In this document: piece after piece, positions 48,896-58,391 of the stretch
Position numbering within the stretch: the stretch's first letter is position 1
Layout: every line of letters begins with the position of its first letter
Origin: Litorisediminicola beolgyonensis
GTDB taxonomy: Bacteria; Pseudomonadota; Alphaproteobacteria; Rhodobacterales; Rhodobacteraceae
Direction of reading: 5' to 3'
Assembly: GCF_042679605.1 (NCBI RefSeq)
Contig: NZ_JBHTMU010000018.1
Coordinates: 1 to 64,000 of the forward strand
DNA length: 64,000 nt
Position numbers and translations under genes: made by a program
Notes under the pieces: generated by a model
The model's database searches: none
Told to the model about the DNA's origin: nothing
Seen by the model: the letters and a program-made list of their open reading frames with translations, nothing else

Positions 48896-51800
48896 TCAGC
48901 CCGCCGCGGCGAAGCCCGCGGGCGGCGCATAGGCCAGCCGCTCGGCGCTGGCGTGAAGCCGCGCCTCCGCGCCCGCGAGCTTCTGGAGCTGCACGTAAGG
49001 GTAGAGCCCTCCGCTCAGACCCGAGATGTCGAGCCCGCCCGTTCCGCTCGCCGGATCGGCAGCGCCATCGGCGTTCCAGAGACCGGTGTCGTTGCGGCGC
49101 ATCCACATGAGGCCCGCATCCGCATCGACGGCGATCTGCACCCGGTCGCCATCCCCGATCAGGTTACCGCTGCCGGTGCCCCGGCTGCCGCCGGTCCAGA
49201 TCAGCAGCGTGCCGATCCAGTAGGCGCGACCCGTGCCATTGGCGCCGCCGGAGATGTAGTTGACCGCATCGGTGGACAGACCGACCGCGTTCACCCCCGA
49301 GACCGCCTCGATCTCGACATAGACCTTGCCGGTGAGCGGCTCGGCCCCGCGGGTGTGGCGCGCGCCGCTGATCCCGGCGGTCGCGGTCACGGTCCGATCC
49401 TGATCGGAATAGGCGAAATCCTCGGGCGCGGGGCTGTTGATCGCGCTCTCCCAGGCGATGACCGCGGCGCTGGCTCCGGTCACCGGAGCGGTCTCGTCCG
49501 AGCGGACGGGCGCGCTGTCGCCGCCTGCGTTCGAGGCGATGACCTCGACCGACAGGGTCTGGCCGATATCGCCGCTCGCCACGGTGTAGCTCTGCGCGGT
49601 CGCACCCGGGATCTCGAAGCCGGAGCTCAGCCACTGATAGGCGAAACTCGTGGGCGCGTTGCTCCAGCTGCCCGGATCGGCGGTGAGCGTGTCGCCGACG
49701 GCGGGCGCGGTCCCGTCGAGGGTCGGGGCCGACAGCATCGCCGGGACCGCCGCCTGCGTCACGGTCAGATCGAAGGCCGGAAGCACCGCCGCCGCCCCCG
49801 CCTGGTCCGAGACCTGGAGCGCGAGACCGGTGAAGACACCCGCCTCGGTCGCGCCCCCCGAGATCGCGCCGCTCGCGGGATCGAGGCTCAACCCGTCGGG
49901 CAACGTGCCGCCGATCAGCGCGAAGGCGTAGGGCGGCTGGCCGCCCGCGACCAGGGGCGTGAAGCTGTAGGCCGCGCCGAGCTCGACCGAGGTCGCAGGC
50001 GTGCCCGAGATCGCCAGCGCGCCCGCGACATTCTCGACAAAGAGAAGATGCGCGCGGGTGATCCGGAACCGCGCGGTCGCACCCGCAACGACGCCGATTC
50101 GGATAATCGCGTTGCGGCTGGTCTCGGCCAGGGCGAGCGGCGCGTTCTGGGTCCGCATCCGCACGGGCGCGTCGGGCGTCCCGTAGCCCAGCCCGGAGGT
50201 GCCGCAGCCGGTGCCCTGGAACAGGAGCTCGACGCCGCCATAACCGGTCGAGGTCGGGTCGACCTCGATTTCAGCGAGAAGGTCGTGGATATCGCCCGCG
50301 AGCGCGTCGTAGCCCTGAGCGACGCCGTGCAGGAGCTGCAGCATTGTCCGGTCGGGCGCGTTTGCGATCTCGGCCACGAGCGCGCCGTCGGGGTCGCGCG
50401 AGAGCACCCAGTCGCCCGTGCCCACCGGGCGCGTCGCCACCCAGTCCGCGGGGCCGGTGCCGGTGACCCCGGCCGCGGTCGGCGCCACGGCGCCCGCAAA
50501 GGACGCGGCCCCGGGCGAGAGCAGGTTCGGCAAATCCCAGGCGGTTCCGGTCACGAGCGGCAGGAGCGCGTCGCGGACCTTGCGCGCGAGATAGGGCGCG
50601 CCCTCGGCGGCCGACGGGTGCGACTGGTCGAGCTTCATGGCCGAGGTGAAACTGTCGGGCGCATAGACCCCGGACGCATCGCGCGACCCGATATCGACCG
50701 CGAGGAACCCGGGATGCGCCGCGACCGCGTGGCTGACGCCGCCATAGGAGACGGTGCCGCCGGTCTCATAGGCATAGACCCAGTCGCGCAGCGCGTTCTT
50801 CTCGTCGATGGGGCCGAAGGACGGATCGTCGGGCAGGGTCGGGATCGCCACCACGACCGCGCCCGCCGCAAGGAGCCGCGAATAGATGTCGTCGAGATAG
50901 GCGATGATCTCGGGGAAGGTGTCGTCGACCAGCGACTGGTTGGCTCCGACCGGTCCCATCAGGACGACAGTCTCGCCGGGCACGACGAGGTCGATGACAG
51001 AGCTCAGACCCTCGGCGATCTTGTAGGCGGGTTCTCCACCGGCGGCCTGCATGTAGCCCTGCGGCTTGCGGAAGAGATGGCCGATCTGACCCTCGATCAG
51101 GTCGCGCGCGCCGGGACGGTTGGCCAGAACGCTGTCGCCATCGACGATCAGGCGCGGGCTTGTCGCGGTGTGGGTGAGGGTGATCGGCGCGGCCTCGATC
51201 CTCAGATCGAACCCGGCTTCCGCAGCGCCGCCGGAGTTTTCGGCGCGTATGACGAGGTGGCGCGCCGAGGCGATCTCGGCACCGCCCGAAAGGAGGCCTG
51301 CGGAGGAAAGGGCGAGGCCCTCTGGCAGCGGGTCGGAGCCGGGCGCGAGCGCCAGTGTCAGACCCTCGCCGGTGAACCCGGCGGAGAGGTCGACCGACAC
51401 CGGCGTCCCGGCGGTCACGATGGTCTCGGCAAGACCCAAGGCCACCGGCGCGGGCCAGGTGACGCGCCCTCCGCCCGTCGCCTCGGTCGAGACCGGGCCG
51501 TCCTCGCCCTCGAGCGTCACGACGGCGCCGATCTCGTGACCTTCATCGGCGGCGGTCAGGAGAAGCGTCCCGCCCGTCTCGCCCGCGATGGCCGCGCCGC
51601 TGCGGGTCCAGCGGATCGCCGGAAGGCTGCCTTCGGGCGCGTCCGAATCGAGGGTCAGCGTCGCGCCGACCTCGAAGCTGCCCGAGATCCGCGGTGCGAT
51701 CACCAGCGCGGGATCGACCGGCGCAAGGCTGGCGCGCAGGGTGATCCGGCCGCGCTGCACGAGGCGCTCGTCGCCGCCGTCGCGCAGCCAGATATTGTAC

Positions 51801-52033
51801 TCGCAGCTGCGCCCCTCGGGCAGAAGCTCGAGCTCGTGATCCGCGACCGCCACAGTGTCGCCGCCCGTCACCTGCACGAGGGGGACAGCATGCAGATCCT
51901 CGCCCATCGTCACCACGATCTCGGCTGCCGCGGGCCGGTCGGCGATGTCGAAGCGCAGCGCCTCCCCGGCGAAGAGGCGCAGATCGTGGTGACCCACGTC
52001 GAGGCCGAGCGTGACCGGGACGAGATGCGGCAT
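48896..52033 (-). CDS. 1045-residue multidomain protein: Ig-like, SGNH hydrolase-like, SPRY-like
   Basis: The N-terminal beta-rich and Ig-like segments (about 1-290) precede an SGNH/GDSL-like hydrolase. Ser301 sits in VDGDSVLAN, Gly/Asn in GPVGANQS (360-367) and Asp469/His472 in KLDQSHPS, supplying blocks I, III and V. Putative Ig (He_PIG) repeats follow (about 675-870; for example GGTLPDGLSLDPASGAISG). The C-terminal 160 residues resemble a SPRY domain (DRVQIAVDADAGLMWMRRNDTGLWN). No signal peptide or membrane segment is visible. It may be a secreted polysaccharide esterase, or a lectin-like or tail-like protein. Confidence 0.75.
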   Translation of the reverse strand: MPHLVPVTLGLDVGHHDLRLFAGEALRFDIADRPAAAEIVVTMGEDLHAVPLVQVTGGDTVAVADHELELLPEGRSCEYNIWLRDGGDERLVQRGRITLRASLAPVDPALVIAPRISGSFEVGATLTLDSDAPEGSLPAIRWTRSGAAIAGETGGTLLLTAADEGHEIGAVVTLEGEDGPVSTEATGGGRVTWPAPVALGLAETIVTAGTPVSVDLSAGFTGEGLTLALAPGSDPLPEGLALSSAGLLSGGAEIASARHLVIRAENSGGAAEAGFDLRIEAAPITLTHTATSPRLIVDGDSVLANRPGARDLIEGQIGHLFRKPQGYMQAAGGEPAYKIAEGLSSVIDLVVPGETVVLMGPVGANQSLVDDTFPEIIAYLDDIYSRLLAAGAVVVAIPTLPDDPSFGPIDEKNALRDWVYAYETGGTVSYGGVSHAVAAHPGFLAVDIGSRDASGVYAPDSFTSAMKLDQSHPSAAEGAPYLARKVRDALLPLVTGTAWDLPNLLSPGAASFAGAVAPTAAGVTGTGPADWVATRPVGTGDWVLSRDPDGALVAEIANAPDRTMLQLLHGVAQGYDALAGDIHDLLAEIEVDPTSTGYGGVELLFQGTGCGTSGLGYGTPDAPVRMRTQNAPLALAETSRNAIIRIGVVAGATARFRITRAHLLFVENVAGALAISGTPATSVELGAAYSFTPLVAGGQPPYAFALIGGTLPDGLSLDPASGAISGGATEAGVFTGLALQVSDQAGAAAVLPAFDLTVTQAAVPAMLSAPTLDGTAPAVGDTLTADPGSWSNAPTSFAYQWLSSGFEIPGATAQSYTVASGDIGQTLSVEVIASNAGGDSAPVRSDETAPVTGASAAVIAWESAINSPAPEDFAYSDQDRTVTATAGISGARHTRGAEPLTGKVYVEIEAVSGVNAVGLSTDAVNYISGGANGTGRAYWIGTLLIWTGGSRGTGSGNLIGDGDRVQIAVDADAGLMWMRRNDTGLWNADGAADPASGTGGLDISGLSGGLYPYVQLQKLAGAEARLHASAERLAYAPPAGFAAAG

Positions 52034-52203
52034 GGCGATTCCCTTTCCTATGCGAGCGCCGGGAGTGTCGCCTCGCGCGGTAAAGGCTGCCTCACCGCTC
52101 CGCGCGCCGCTGGTGCAACACCGGGCGGGGGTCTCCGCGGCGGACCGTTGACCCCGGGTCGGTGCTCGGCCGAGATGGCGGCGTTTGTCACAAGGTGTGC
52201 CCC
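52034..52203. promoter_or_regulatory. divergent spacer between the large Ig protein and a membrane protein gene
   Basis: These 170 bases carry the two divergent promoters. No clear hairpin or consensus was found. A short AAGG (52192-52195) is the likely ribosome-binding site for GTG 52204. Confidence 0.3.
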
Positions 52204-53931
52204 GTGCCGATTACTGCGACCTCACCCAGTCCCGTCCGGGTTTTCCTGATCACGGTCCTGATCTGTGCCAGCGGCTTCGTGGCCGCCGCGGTCCTCGGAG
52301 GCACGTTCGGCGCATCGCGGGCGATCTTTCTAACGATCGGATTTCCCGGAATGGTCGCGGGTCTGGCGATCATGGCGCTCGCGATGCCGCTCGGGCGCGC
52401 GGGTGTCTTCGATGGTCTCTCGCGGGCCCTCGACCGCGCTGGCGCGGGCCCGGCGATCTGGGGCCTGGCGCTCGCCAGCCTGATCGTCTCGATCCTCGGC
52501 ACCCATCTGGTGTTCGGCGGCTTCGCTCTGTCGATGGATGAATTCATGCCCCGTCTGCAGGCGGAGATCTTCGCCTGGGGCCACCTGACCGCTACCCTTC
52601 CCGAGGAGTGGCACGGCACTGCACGGGCCATGTTCCACGGCTTCGCCACCGTCGACCGCGAGACCGGGCAGGTCGCCAGCTCCTATCGCCCCGGCATGGC
52701 CATCCTGATCTGGCTCTTCGACCGTGCGGGCCTCGGTCTTTACGTCTCGGCGGTTCTGCAAGCCGGCTCGGTGCTGCTCGCCGCGCGTGTCGCGAGCCAG
52801 ATGTTCCCCGATGCGCCGCGCGCGCCGCTGATGGCCGCACTCCTGGTCGCGACCTCGAGCCAGGCCCTGGCGATGTCGCTGACGAGCTACGCGATGACAG
52901 GGCATCTGTTCTTCAACCTGCTCTGGCTGCATCTCTTCTTCCGGGATCGTCTCTGGGCGCATGTGGCCGCCGCGCTGGTGGGCGTCGCGACCGCATCGCT
53001 GCACCAGGTCCATCCGCATGTGTTCTTCGCCGCCCCGTTCTTCGTGCTGCTGCTGCGGCCGTTCCGACCCGGGCTCTTCCTGCTCTACGGCGCGATCTAC
53101 CTGATCGGGCATCTCGCTGTGCTGTCCTGGGACCGGGTGCTGATCCAGCAGGCCGCCGAACAGGGCGCCGAGGACGCACGCTCGCTTCTGGACAATCTGG
53201 CCGGGATCGCGCGACTTCCGGCCCTCGCCGATTGGGCCTCGGTCTGGGTCAATATCGTCCGCTTCCTCGCCTGGCAGAGCCTCGCGGTGTTCCCGCTCCT
53301 GATCTGCGCGCGTGCGGCACGGCCCCTCCCCCGCAACGCGACACTGCTAGTCGCCTCGATCCTGCTGACCCTGGCGCCGCATCCGTTTCTCATGCCCGAC
53401 CAGGGGCATGGCTGGGGCTATCGCTACTTGCACGGGCAGATCGGATCGGTCGCGCTTCTGGCGGCGCTCGGCTGGGACCGGTTGCAGGCCTCGAAGAACC
53501 CTGTCCGAATGTCCCGCTTCGTCGTCGTCCTGCTGATCGCCACGCCGCTCCTGATCTGGCCGCTGAAAGCATGGCAGATCAACGGTTTCGTCGCACCGTT
53601 CCGGTCGGCAGCGGAGGCGGTGAAGGACATGGACGCGCGTGTCGTCATCGTCGACACTTACCGGATCTGGTTCGGCTCCGACATCGCACGCAACTCCGCC
53701 GTCGCCCCGACCGAGCCGATTGCCCTGATGCTGCATTCTCTGGAGCCCGCTCAGATCGAGGCGCTGTGCGAGCGCTCCGATACCCGGTTCTTCACGACGG
53801 AGGATGCCGAGGCGCAGGGTCTTTCGACCCATTCCCTGGAGACATATCTCGAGACCTATCCGAAGGCCGCCGACACCGCGCTTCCGATTTTCGACGCGTT
53901 GCGGACATCCGGCTGCTTGACCACCGATTGA
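52204..53931 (+). CDS. polytopic membrane protein, possible GT-C glycosyltransferase
   Basis: The product has about 575 residues and around ten TM helices, then a soluble C-terminal part (about 450-575). An early periplasmic loop with DEFMPRLQAEIFAWG recalls the DE-containing first loop of GT-C (PMT/ArnT-like) enzymes, which use polyprenyl-phosphate sugars. The start is uncertain (GTG 52204, GTG 52195 or upstream). It lies 93 bases before a polyprenyl-phosphate glycosyltransferase gene, which fits a donor-making/donor-using pair. Confidence 0.65.
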   Translation: MPITATSPSPVRVFLITVLICASGFVAAAVLGGTFGASRAIFLTIGFPGMVAGLAIMALAMPLGRAGVFDGLSRALDRAGAGPAIWGLALASLIVSILGTHLVFGGFALSMDEFMPRLQAEIFAWGHLTATLPEEWHGTARAMFHGFATVDRETGQVASSYRPGMAILIWLFDRAGLGLYVSAVLQAGSVLLAARVASQMFPDAPRAPLMAALLVATSSQALAMSLTSYAMTGHLFFNLLWLHLFFRDRLWAHVAAALVGVATASLHQVHPHVFFAAPFFVLLLRPFRPGLFLLYGAIYLIGHLAVLSWDRVLIQQAAEQGAEDARSLLDNLAGIARLPALADWASVWVNIVRFLAWQSLAVFPLLICARAARPLPRNATLLVASILLTLAPHPFLMPDQGHGWGYRYLHGQIGSVALLAALGWDRLQASKNPVRMSRFVVVLLIATPLLIWPLKAWQINGFVAPFRSAAEAVKDMDARVVIVDTYRIWFGSDIARNSAVAPTEPIALMLHSLEPAQIEALCERSDTRFFTTEDAEAQGLSTHSLETYLETYPKAADTALPIFDALRTSGCLTTD

Positions 53932-54024
53932 TCACTGATCGAAAACATTCCCCGCAACCGCCCCCTTACTGTCACAATTCCAGCGATGATGCGCAGGCAC
54001 GAATGACCCGGGGGCAGGATCAGA

Positions 54025-55248
54025 ATGAACGCCATGCAAGACATCGCCTCGACCGGCGTGAGTGAACGCGTCGCCATCGTGCTGCCCTGCCTCAACGAGG
54101 CGCGGACCATCGAGTGGTGCGTCAGGCGCGCGCACAAGGCGCTGGACGAGCTCGATCGCCGACACGGCCTGCCCGGTGAGGTCATCGTCGCCGACAATGG
54201 CTCGACCGATGGCAGCCGCGACCTGGCCGCCGCCGCGGGCGCGCGGGTCGTTCCCGTCGCCGAGCGCGGCTATGGCGCGGCGCTTCATGGCGGTTTCGCT
54301 GCCGCCGCCGAGGCGGGCGCCACCTATCTGGTGATGGGCGACAGCGACTGTTCCTACGATTTCCTCGAATCGGTCGAGATGATCGAAAAGCTCCGCGACG
54401 GTGCCGAGCTTTGCATGGGATCGCGCTTCAAGGGCGAGATCAAGCCGGGCGCGATGCCCTGGAAGAACCGCTATATCGGCAACCCGGTCCTGTCCGGCAT
54501 CCTGCGGCTCCTGTTCCGGACCAAGATCAGCGACAGCCATTGCGGTCTGCGGGCCATCCGGACCGAGGCCTATGAGCGGCTGAACCTGTCCTCGACCGGC
54601 ATGGAGTTCGCCTCCGAGATGGTGCTGAAATCGGTCCTGCATGAGCTGACCATCGACGAGGTGCCGATCACGCTCTCGCCCGACGGGCGCGACCGGCCGC
54701 CGCATCTCAACCCCTGGCGGGACGGTCTGCGGCACCTGATCTACATGTTCTTGCTCTCGCCCAAGCACCTGTTCCTCTGGCCCGCCATCGTGATGAGCGT
54801 GTTCGGCCTTGCCGTCTTCGCTCTGCTTCTGACCGCCGGAGGATCGGAGCTGGCGCGGATCGGTCCGTTCCGCATCGGCGACCACTTCGCGGTCGCCGCC
54901 TCGGCGGCGCTGGTCGTGGGCGTGCAGACCGGCATCACCGGCATCTTCGCCACGCTCTATTCGGTCCAGCGCGGCTACCGGCGCCCCTCCTCGCGGGTGC
55001 TGTCGCTCCTGAAGCGCTCGCGGCTCGAATACTGGATCCTGGGCGGCACTGGGCTGACGCTGATCGGGCTGATCTGGGCGATCACGATCACCGCCAACTG
55101 GGTGGCGCAGGATTTCGGCCAGCTCGACCAGATCCGCAACCTGATCGCGGCGGCAACCCTGTCCGTCATCGGGCTGCAGGTGTTCTTCTCGGGCTTCCTC
55201 CTGTCGATCTTCGCGGGCAACCGCTCGTCGCATCTGAACGTGCTCTGA
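54025..55248 (+). CDS. polyprenyl-phosphate glycosyltransferase (DPM1/GtrB-like) with C-terminal TM domain
   Basis: The 407-residue product has a GT2 domain (about 15-240): VAIVLPCLNEARTIEW, VIVADNGSTDGSRD and the DxD in VMGDSDCSYDF. About four TM helices follow. It probably makes a polyprenyl-phosphate-linked sugar, the donor for GT-C enzymes. It lies 7 bases before the next glycosyltransferase gene. Confidence 0.9.
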   Translation: MNAMQDIASTGVSERVAIVLPCLNEARTIEWCVRRAHKALDELDRRHGLPGEVIVADNGSTDGSRDLAAAAGARVVPVAERGYGAALHGGFAAAAEAGATYLVMGDSDCSYDFLESVEMIEKLRDGAELCMGSRFKGEIKPGAMPWKNRYIGNPVLSGILRLLFRTKISDSHCGLRAIRTEAYERLNLSSTGMEFASEMVLKSVLHELTIDEVPITLSPDGRDRPPHLNPWRDGLRHLIYMFLLSPKHLFLWPAIVMSVFGLAVFALLLTAGGSELARIGPFRIGDHFAVAASAALVVGVQTGITGIFATLYSVQRGYRRPSSRVLSLLKRSRLEYWILGGTGLTLIGLIWAITITANWVAQDFGQLDQIRNLIAAATLSVIGLQVFFSGFLLSIFAGNRSSHLNVL

Positions 55249-55255
55249 GCCGCCG

Positions 55256-56185
55256 ATGCCGTGGCTGAGCGTCCTCGTTCCCGTCTATAACGGCGCCGCG
55301 ACCCTTGCGGAGAGCCTCGGCTCGCTCGTGGGTCAGGCCGAGGGCGTCGAGGTTCTCCTGGTCGACCAGGGGTCGAAGGATGACAGCCGTGCCATCGCCG
55401 AGAGCTTCGCGGACCGGCTCGACCTGACGATCATCGACGCGCCCGAAAACCGGAACTGGGTGCAGAACACCAATCTCGCGCTGTCCCGTGCGCAGGCGCC
55501 GCATGCCACGATGCTGCATCAGGACGATCTCTGGAGACCGGGCCGCGCCGCCCTTCTCCGCCGGATGATCGACCGCGCGCCTGACGCCGCCCTCTATCTG
55601 CACGCCGCCGACTATATCGACGCGAACGGTCGCACCGTGGGACAATTCGCGCCGGGCTTCAGCGCGACGCCCCGCTCTCTGACCAGCGAGGACGCGCTGG
55701 CGCGGCTTCTCGTACAGAACACCGTGGCGCTCCCCGCGGCGGCCTTTCCGACCGAGATCGCGCGCGAGGCGGGAGGTCTGGACCAGAGCCTCTGGTACAC
55801 TGCCGACTGGGATTTCTGGCTGAAGCTCACGCGCCGCGGTCCGGTCCATTGGAGCCCCGAGCGGCGCGCCGCGTTCCGGCTGCATGGCGGCTCGCAAACC
55901 GTGACCGGCTCCCGCGACCTGGACGATTTCGCCGCGCAGCTGGCCACGCCGCTCGAGCGCCACCTGACCGCCCTGCCCGCCCGTCTCCGCGCGCCTGTTC
56001 GCAAGCGCGCCGAGGCCTCGAACGCCCTCAATCTCTGGATGGCCGCGCGCTTCCACGGCACGCCGCGCCCCACCCGACCCTTGCTGGCGCAGTTAGCCGC
56101 GCTCGGCCCCACGAACTGGGGTCCGTTCTGGCGCGACGCCCGCGTCTTTCAGCGGGTCCTACCCCGTCTGCGGCTGAGGCGCTGA
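55256..56185 (+). CDS. family 2 glycosyltransferase
   Basis: The 309-residue GT-A enzyme shows WLSVLVPVYNGAATLAESLGSL, VLLVDQGSKDDSRAIAE and a HQDDLWRPG motif in the DxD position. DWDFWLKLTRRG is the acceptor-site acidic motif. No TM helix is visible. Part of the same rightward run as the polyprenyl-phosphate glycosyltransferase. Confidence 0.9.
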   Translation: MPWLSVLVPVYNGAATLAESLGSLVGQAEGVEVLLVDQGSKDDSRAIAESFADRLDLTIIDAPENRNWVQNTNLALSRAQAPHATMLHQDDLWRPGRAALLRRMIDRAPDAALYLHAADYIDANGRTVGQFAPGFSATPRSLTSEDALARLLVQNTVALPAAAFPTEIAREAGGLDQSLWYTADWDFWLKLTRRGPVHWSPERRAAFRLHGGSQTVTGSRDLDDFAAQLATPLERHLTALPARLRAPVRKRAEASNALNLWMAARFHGTPRPTRPLLAQLAALGPTNWGPFWRDARVFQRVLPRLRLRR

Positions 56186-56330
56186 GCGGATACTGTTGTC
56201 GAGATGGAGACAATCGCGGGCAAATTCGACTTTTGCCACGAAAATGGCCAACAATCGGCCAAACACTCTCCGTATTGTCCGATAGCCAGAGATCACCCGT
56301 ATTTCGCTTGTCAAAGAGTTCCAAGGCCCG

Positions 56331-56795
56331 ATGTTCCGACGCTTCCTTCTCTGTTCCGGCACCGCCGCGCTGGTCAACCTCGCCGCCGGGTTCCTGTTTT
56401 ACGGGGTGTTCGGTCTCGACGGTCCGGTGACCTACCCGCTGTCGGTGGCGATGGCCTTCGCGGCAGGCATGGTCGTCAGTTTCGTGCTGAACAGACGCTA
56501 CACCTACGAGGCCTCGGGACGATCGATCTGGGTCGAGCTGCGGGATTTCTTCGGGGTCTCCATCGGCGGGCTGGTGATCACCACCGCGCTTGCCACCCTG
56601 ATCAACCGCAGCCTCACAGAGCTCGGGGCGGAATTTGTCCCCCTCGGGACCGAGAGCTTCGCCCATATCTGCGCGGTGGGCCTGACCGCGATCTACAGCT
56701 TCATCGCGCATAAGCGCATCAGCTTCCGCAAGGCGGAGAGCCACCCGCCCTCCGCCACACCCGCGCGGCCCGAGCCGCTCGTTTCCGCCGATTGA
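56331..56795 (+). CDS. GtrA-family membrane protein
   Basis: The 154-residue, four-TM protein opens RRFLLCSGTAALVNLAAGFLFY and carries the GtrA hallmark VVSFVLNRRYTYE (about 47-59) and FIAHKRISFR. GtrA proteins move or help present polyprenyl-phosphate-linked sugars. It fits with the GtrB-like gene at 54025 and lies 9 bases before the FAD oxidoreductase gene. The 145-bp gap before it (56186-56330) is AT-richer and may hold a promoter. Confidence 0.9.
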   Translation: MFRRFLLCSGTAALVNLAAGFLFYGVFGLDGPVTYPLSVAMAFAAGMVVSFVLNRRYTYEASGRSIWVELRDFFGVSIGGLVITTALATLINRSLTELGAEFVPLGTESFAHICAVGLTAIYSFIAHKRISFRKAESHPPSATPARPEPLVSAD

Positions 56796-56804
56796 AGGAC
56801 CACC

Positions 56805-58391
56805 ATGACCCAACGCACCGCGCTCATCATCGGCGGCGGCCCTGCGGGCCTGACCGCGGCCTATGAACTGGCCACCCGCACCGACATCAAGCCCATCGTG
56901 TTCGAGGCCGATATCCAGGTCGGCGGCATCTCGAAGACGGTGAACTACAAAGGCAACCGGATCGATATCGGCGGTCACCGGTTCTTTTCCAAATCCGACC
57001 GCGTGATGGATTGGTGGGCCGAGATCCTGCCGCTCGAAAAGGCCGCCTCGGACGAGAAAAACGCGATCACGCTGACCTATCACAACCGCCAGCACCAGAT
57101 CGACGCGCCCGAGATCGGCGCAGATCCGGAGACCACCGACGAGGTGATGCTGGTGCGCAGCCGCGTGTCGCGCATCCTCTACGGGCGGAAATTCTACGAC
57201 TACCCGATCAAGTTCTCTCTGCAGACCCTGTCCAATCTCGGTCTCGGCCGGTCGATGAAGATCTTCGCAAGTTACGGCAAGGCGCGGCTCGCGCCGATCA
57301 AGCCGGAAAAATCGCTGCGGGATTTCATCATCAACCGTTTCGGCCACGAGCTTTATGCGACCTTCTTCCGCGACTACACCGAGAAGGTCTGGGGCGTCCC
57401 CTGCGAGGATATTCCCGCCGATTGGGGCGCGCAGCGGATCAAGGGCGTCTCGATCACCGGGCTCATCAAGCACATGCTGAAGAAGCTGAAGCCGAGTGTC
57501 GGCGACGTGAAGCAGAAGGACGTGGAAACCTCGCTGATCGAGCGGTTCCTCTATCCCAAGCACGGGCCCGGCCAGCTCTGGGAAACCGTCGCCCGCAAGG
57601 TCGAAGAGCAGGGCGGCGAGGTCCGCATGGAGACCCGCGTCACCGGCATCCACCACGACGGCGGCAAGATCACCGCCATCGACATCGAGACCCCGGAGGG
57701 CACACAGGAGCGGATCGAGGGCGATCTGATTTTCTCGTCCATGCCGGTACAGGAGCTGATCCACGGCTGGGAGCCACCCGCGCCCGAGCCGGTGCGCGCC
57801 GTCTCGGACGGTCTGACCTACCGCGACTTCATCACCGTGGGCGTGCTTCTGAGGCGGCTGAAACTCGGCGGCGGCACCTCGGCGGCAGAGCTCGCCCGGA
57901 AGGTCCCGGACAACTGGATCTACATTCAGGAGCCGGACGTGAAGGTCGGCCGCCTCCAGGTCTTCAACAACTGGTCGCCCTATCTCGTGGCGGACCCGGA
58001 CACGATCTGGGTGGGTCTCGAATATTTCGTGAACGAGGGCGACGATTTCTGGACGATGGACGACGCGAAGATGCAGGCATTCGCGCTCGAGGAACTGGTC
58101 AAGCTCGGCGTCTGCGATGCCGGGGATCACCTCGACAGCGTCGTCGTCCGCACGAAAAAGGCCTATCCCGCCTATTTCGGCACCTATGACCGCTTCGACG
58201 AGATCCGCGATTACGTGATGCAGTTCGACAATTTCTACTGCGTGGGTCGGAACGGCATGCATCGCTACAACAACCAGGACCACTCGATCCTTTCGGCCAT
58301 GGTCGCGGTGGACGGGCTCGAGGCGGGCCGCGATACCCGCGCCGAGATGTGGGAGATCAACACCGAAGAGGAATACCATGAGAGCAAGTGA
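56805..58391 (+). CDS. FAD-dependent oxidoreductase (protoporphyrinogen oxidase/UDP-galactopyranose mutase-like)
   Basis: The 528-residue flavoprotein has an N-terminal dinucleotide-binding motif IIGGGPAGLTAAYEL and the adjacent GGISKTVNYKGNRIDIGGHRFF, seen in amine-oxidase-like and UDP-galactopyranose-mutase-like enzymes. EKVWGVPCEDIPADWGAQRIKG is a conserved mid segment. FAD C-terminal motif: NFYCVGRNGMHRYNNQDHS. Members are common next to GtrA/GT2 genes and may isomerise or reduce lipid-linked or nucleotide sugars. The substrate is unknown. It overlaps the next gene by 14 bases. Confidence 0.87.
   Translation: MTQRTALIIGGGPAGLTAAYELATRTDIKPIVFEADIQVGGISKTVNYKGNRIDIGGHRFFSKSDRVMDWWAEILPLEKAASDEKNAITLTYHNRQHQIDAPEIGADPETTDEVMLVRSRVSRILYGRKFYDYPIKFSLQTLSNLGLGRSMKIFASYGKARLAPIKPEKSLRDFIINRFGHELYATFFRDYTEKVWGVPCEDIPADWGAQRIKGVSITGLIKHMLKKLKPSVGDVKQKDVETSLIERFLYPKHGPGQLWETVARKVEEQGGEVRMETRVTGIHHDGGKITAIDIETPEGTQERIEGDLIFSSMPVQELIHGWEPPAPEPVRAVSDGLTYRDFITVGVLLRRLKLGGGTSAAELARKVPDNWIYIQEPDVKVGRLQVFNNWSPYLVADPDTIWVGLEYFVNEGDDFWTMDDAKMQAFALEELVKLGVCDAGDHLDSVVVRTKKAYPAYFGTYDRFDEIRDYVMQFDNFYCVGRNGMHRYNNQDHSILSAMVAVDGLEAGRDTRAEMWEINTEEEYHESK

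Noticed and set aside
48896..52033. Prophage tail region
   Set aside because: SPRY and Ig repeats occur in phage tails, but no capsid, portal, terminase or tail genes lie nearby; the neighbours are polysaccharide genes.
48953..52249. 1098-codon plus-strand frame opposite the Ig/SGNH gene
   Set aside because: The composition is Arg/Gly/Asp/Ala-rich without domains, and it mirrors the third positions of the minus-strand gene. The minus-strand product has clear Ig, SGNH and SPRY-like features.
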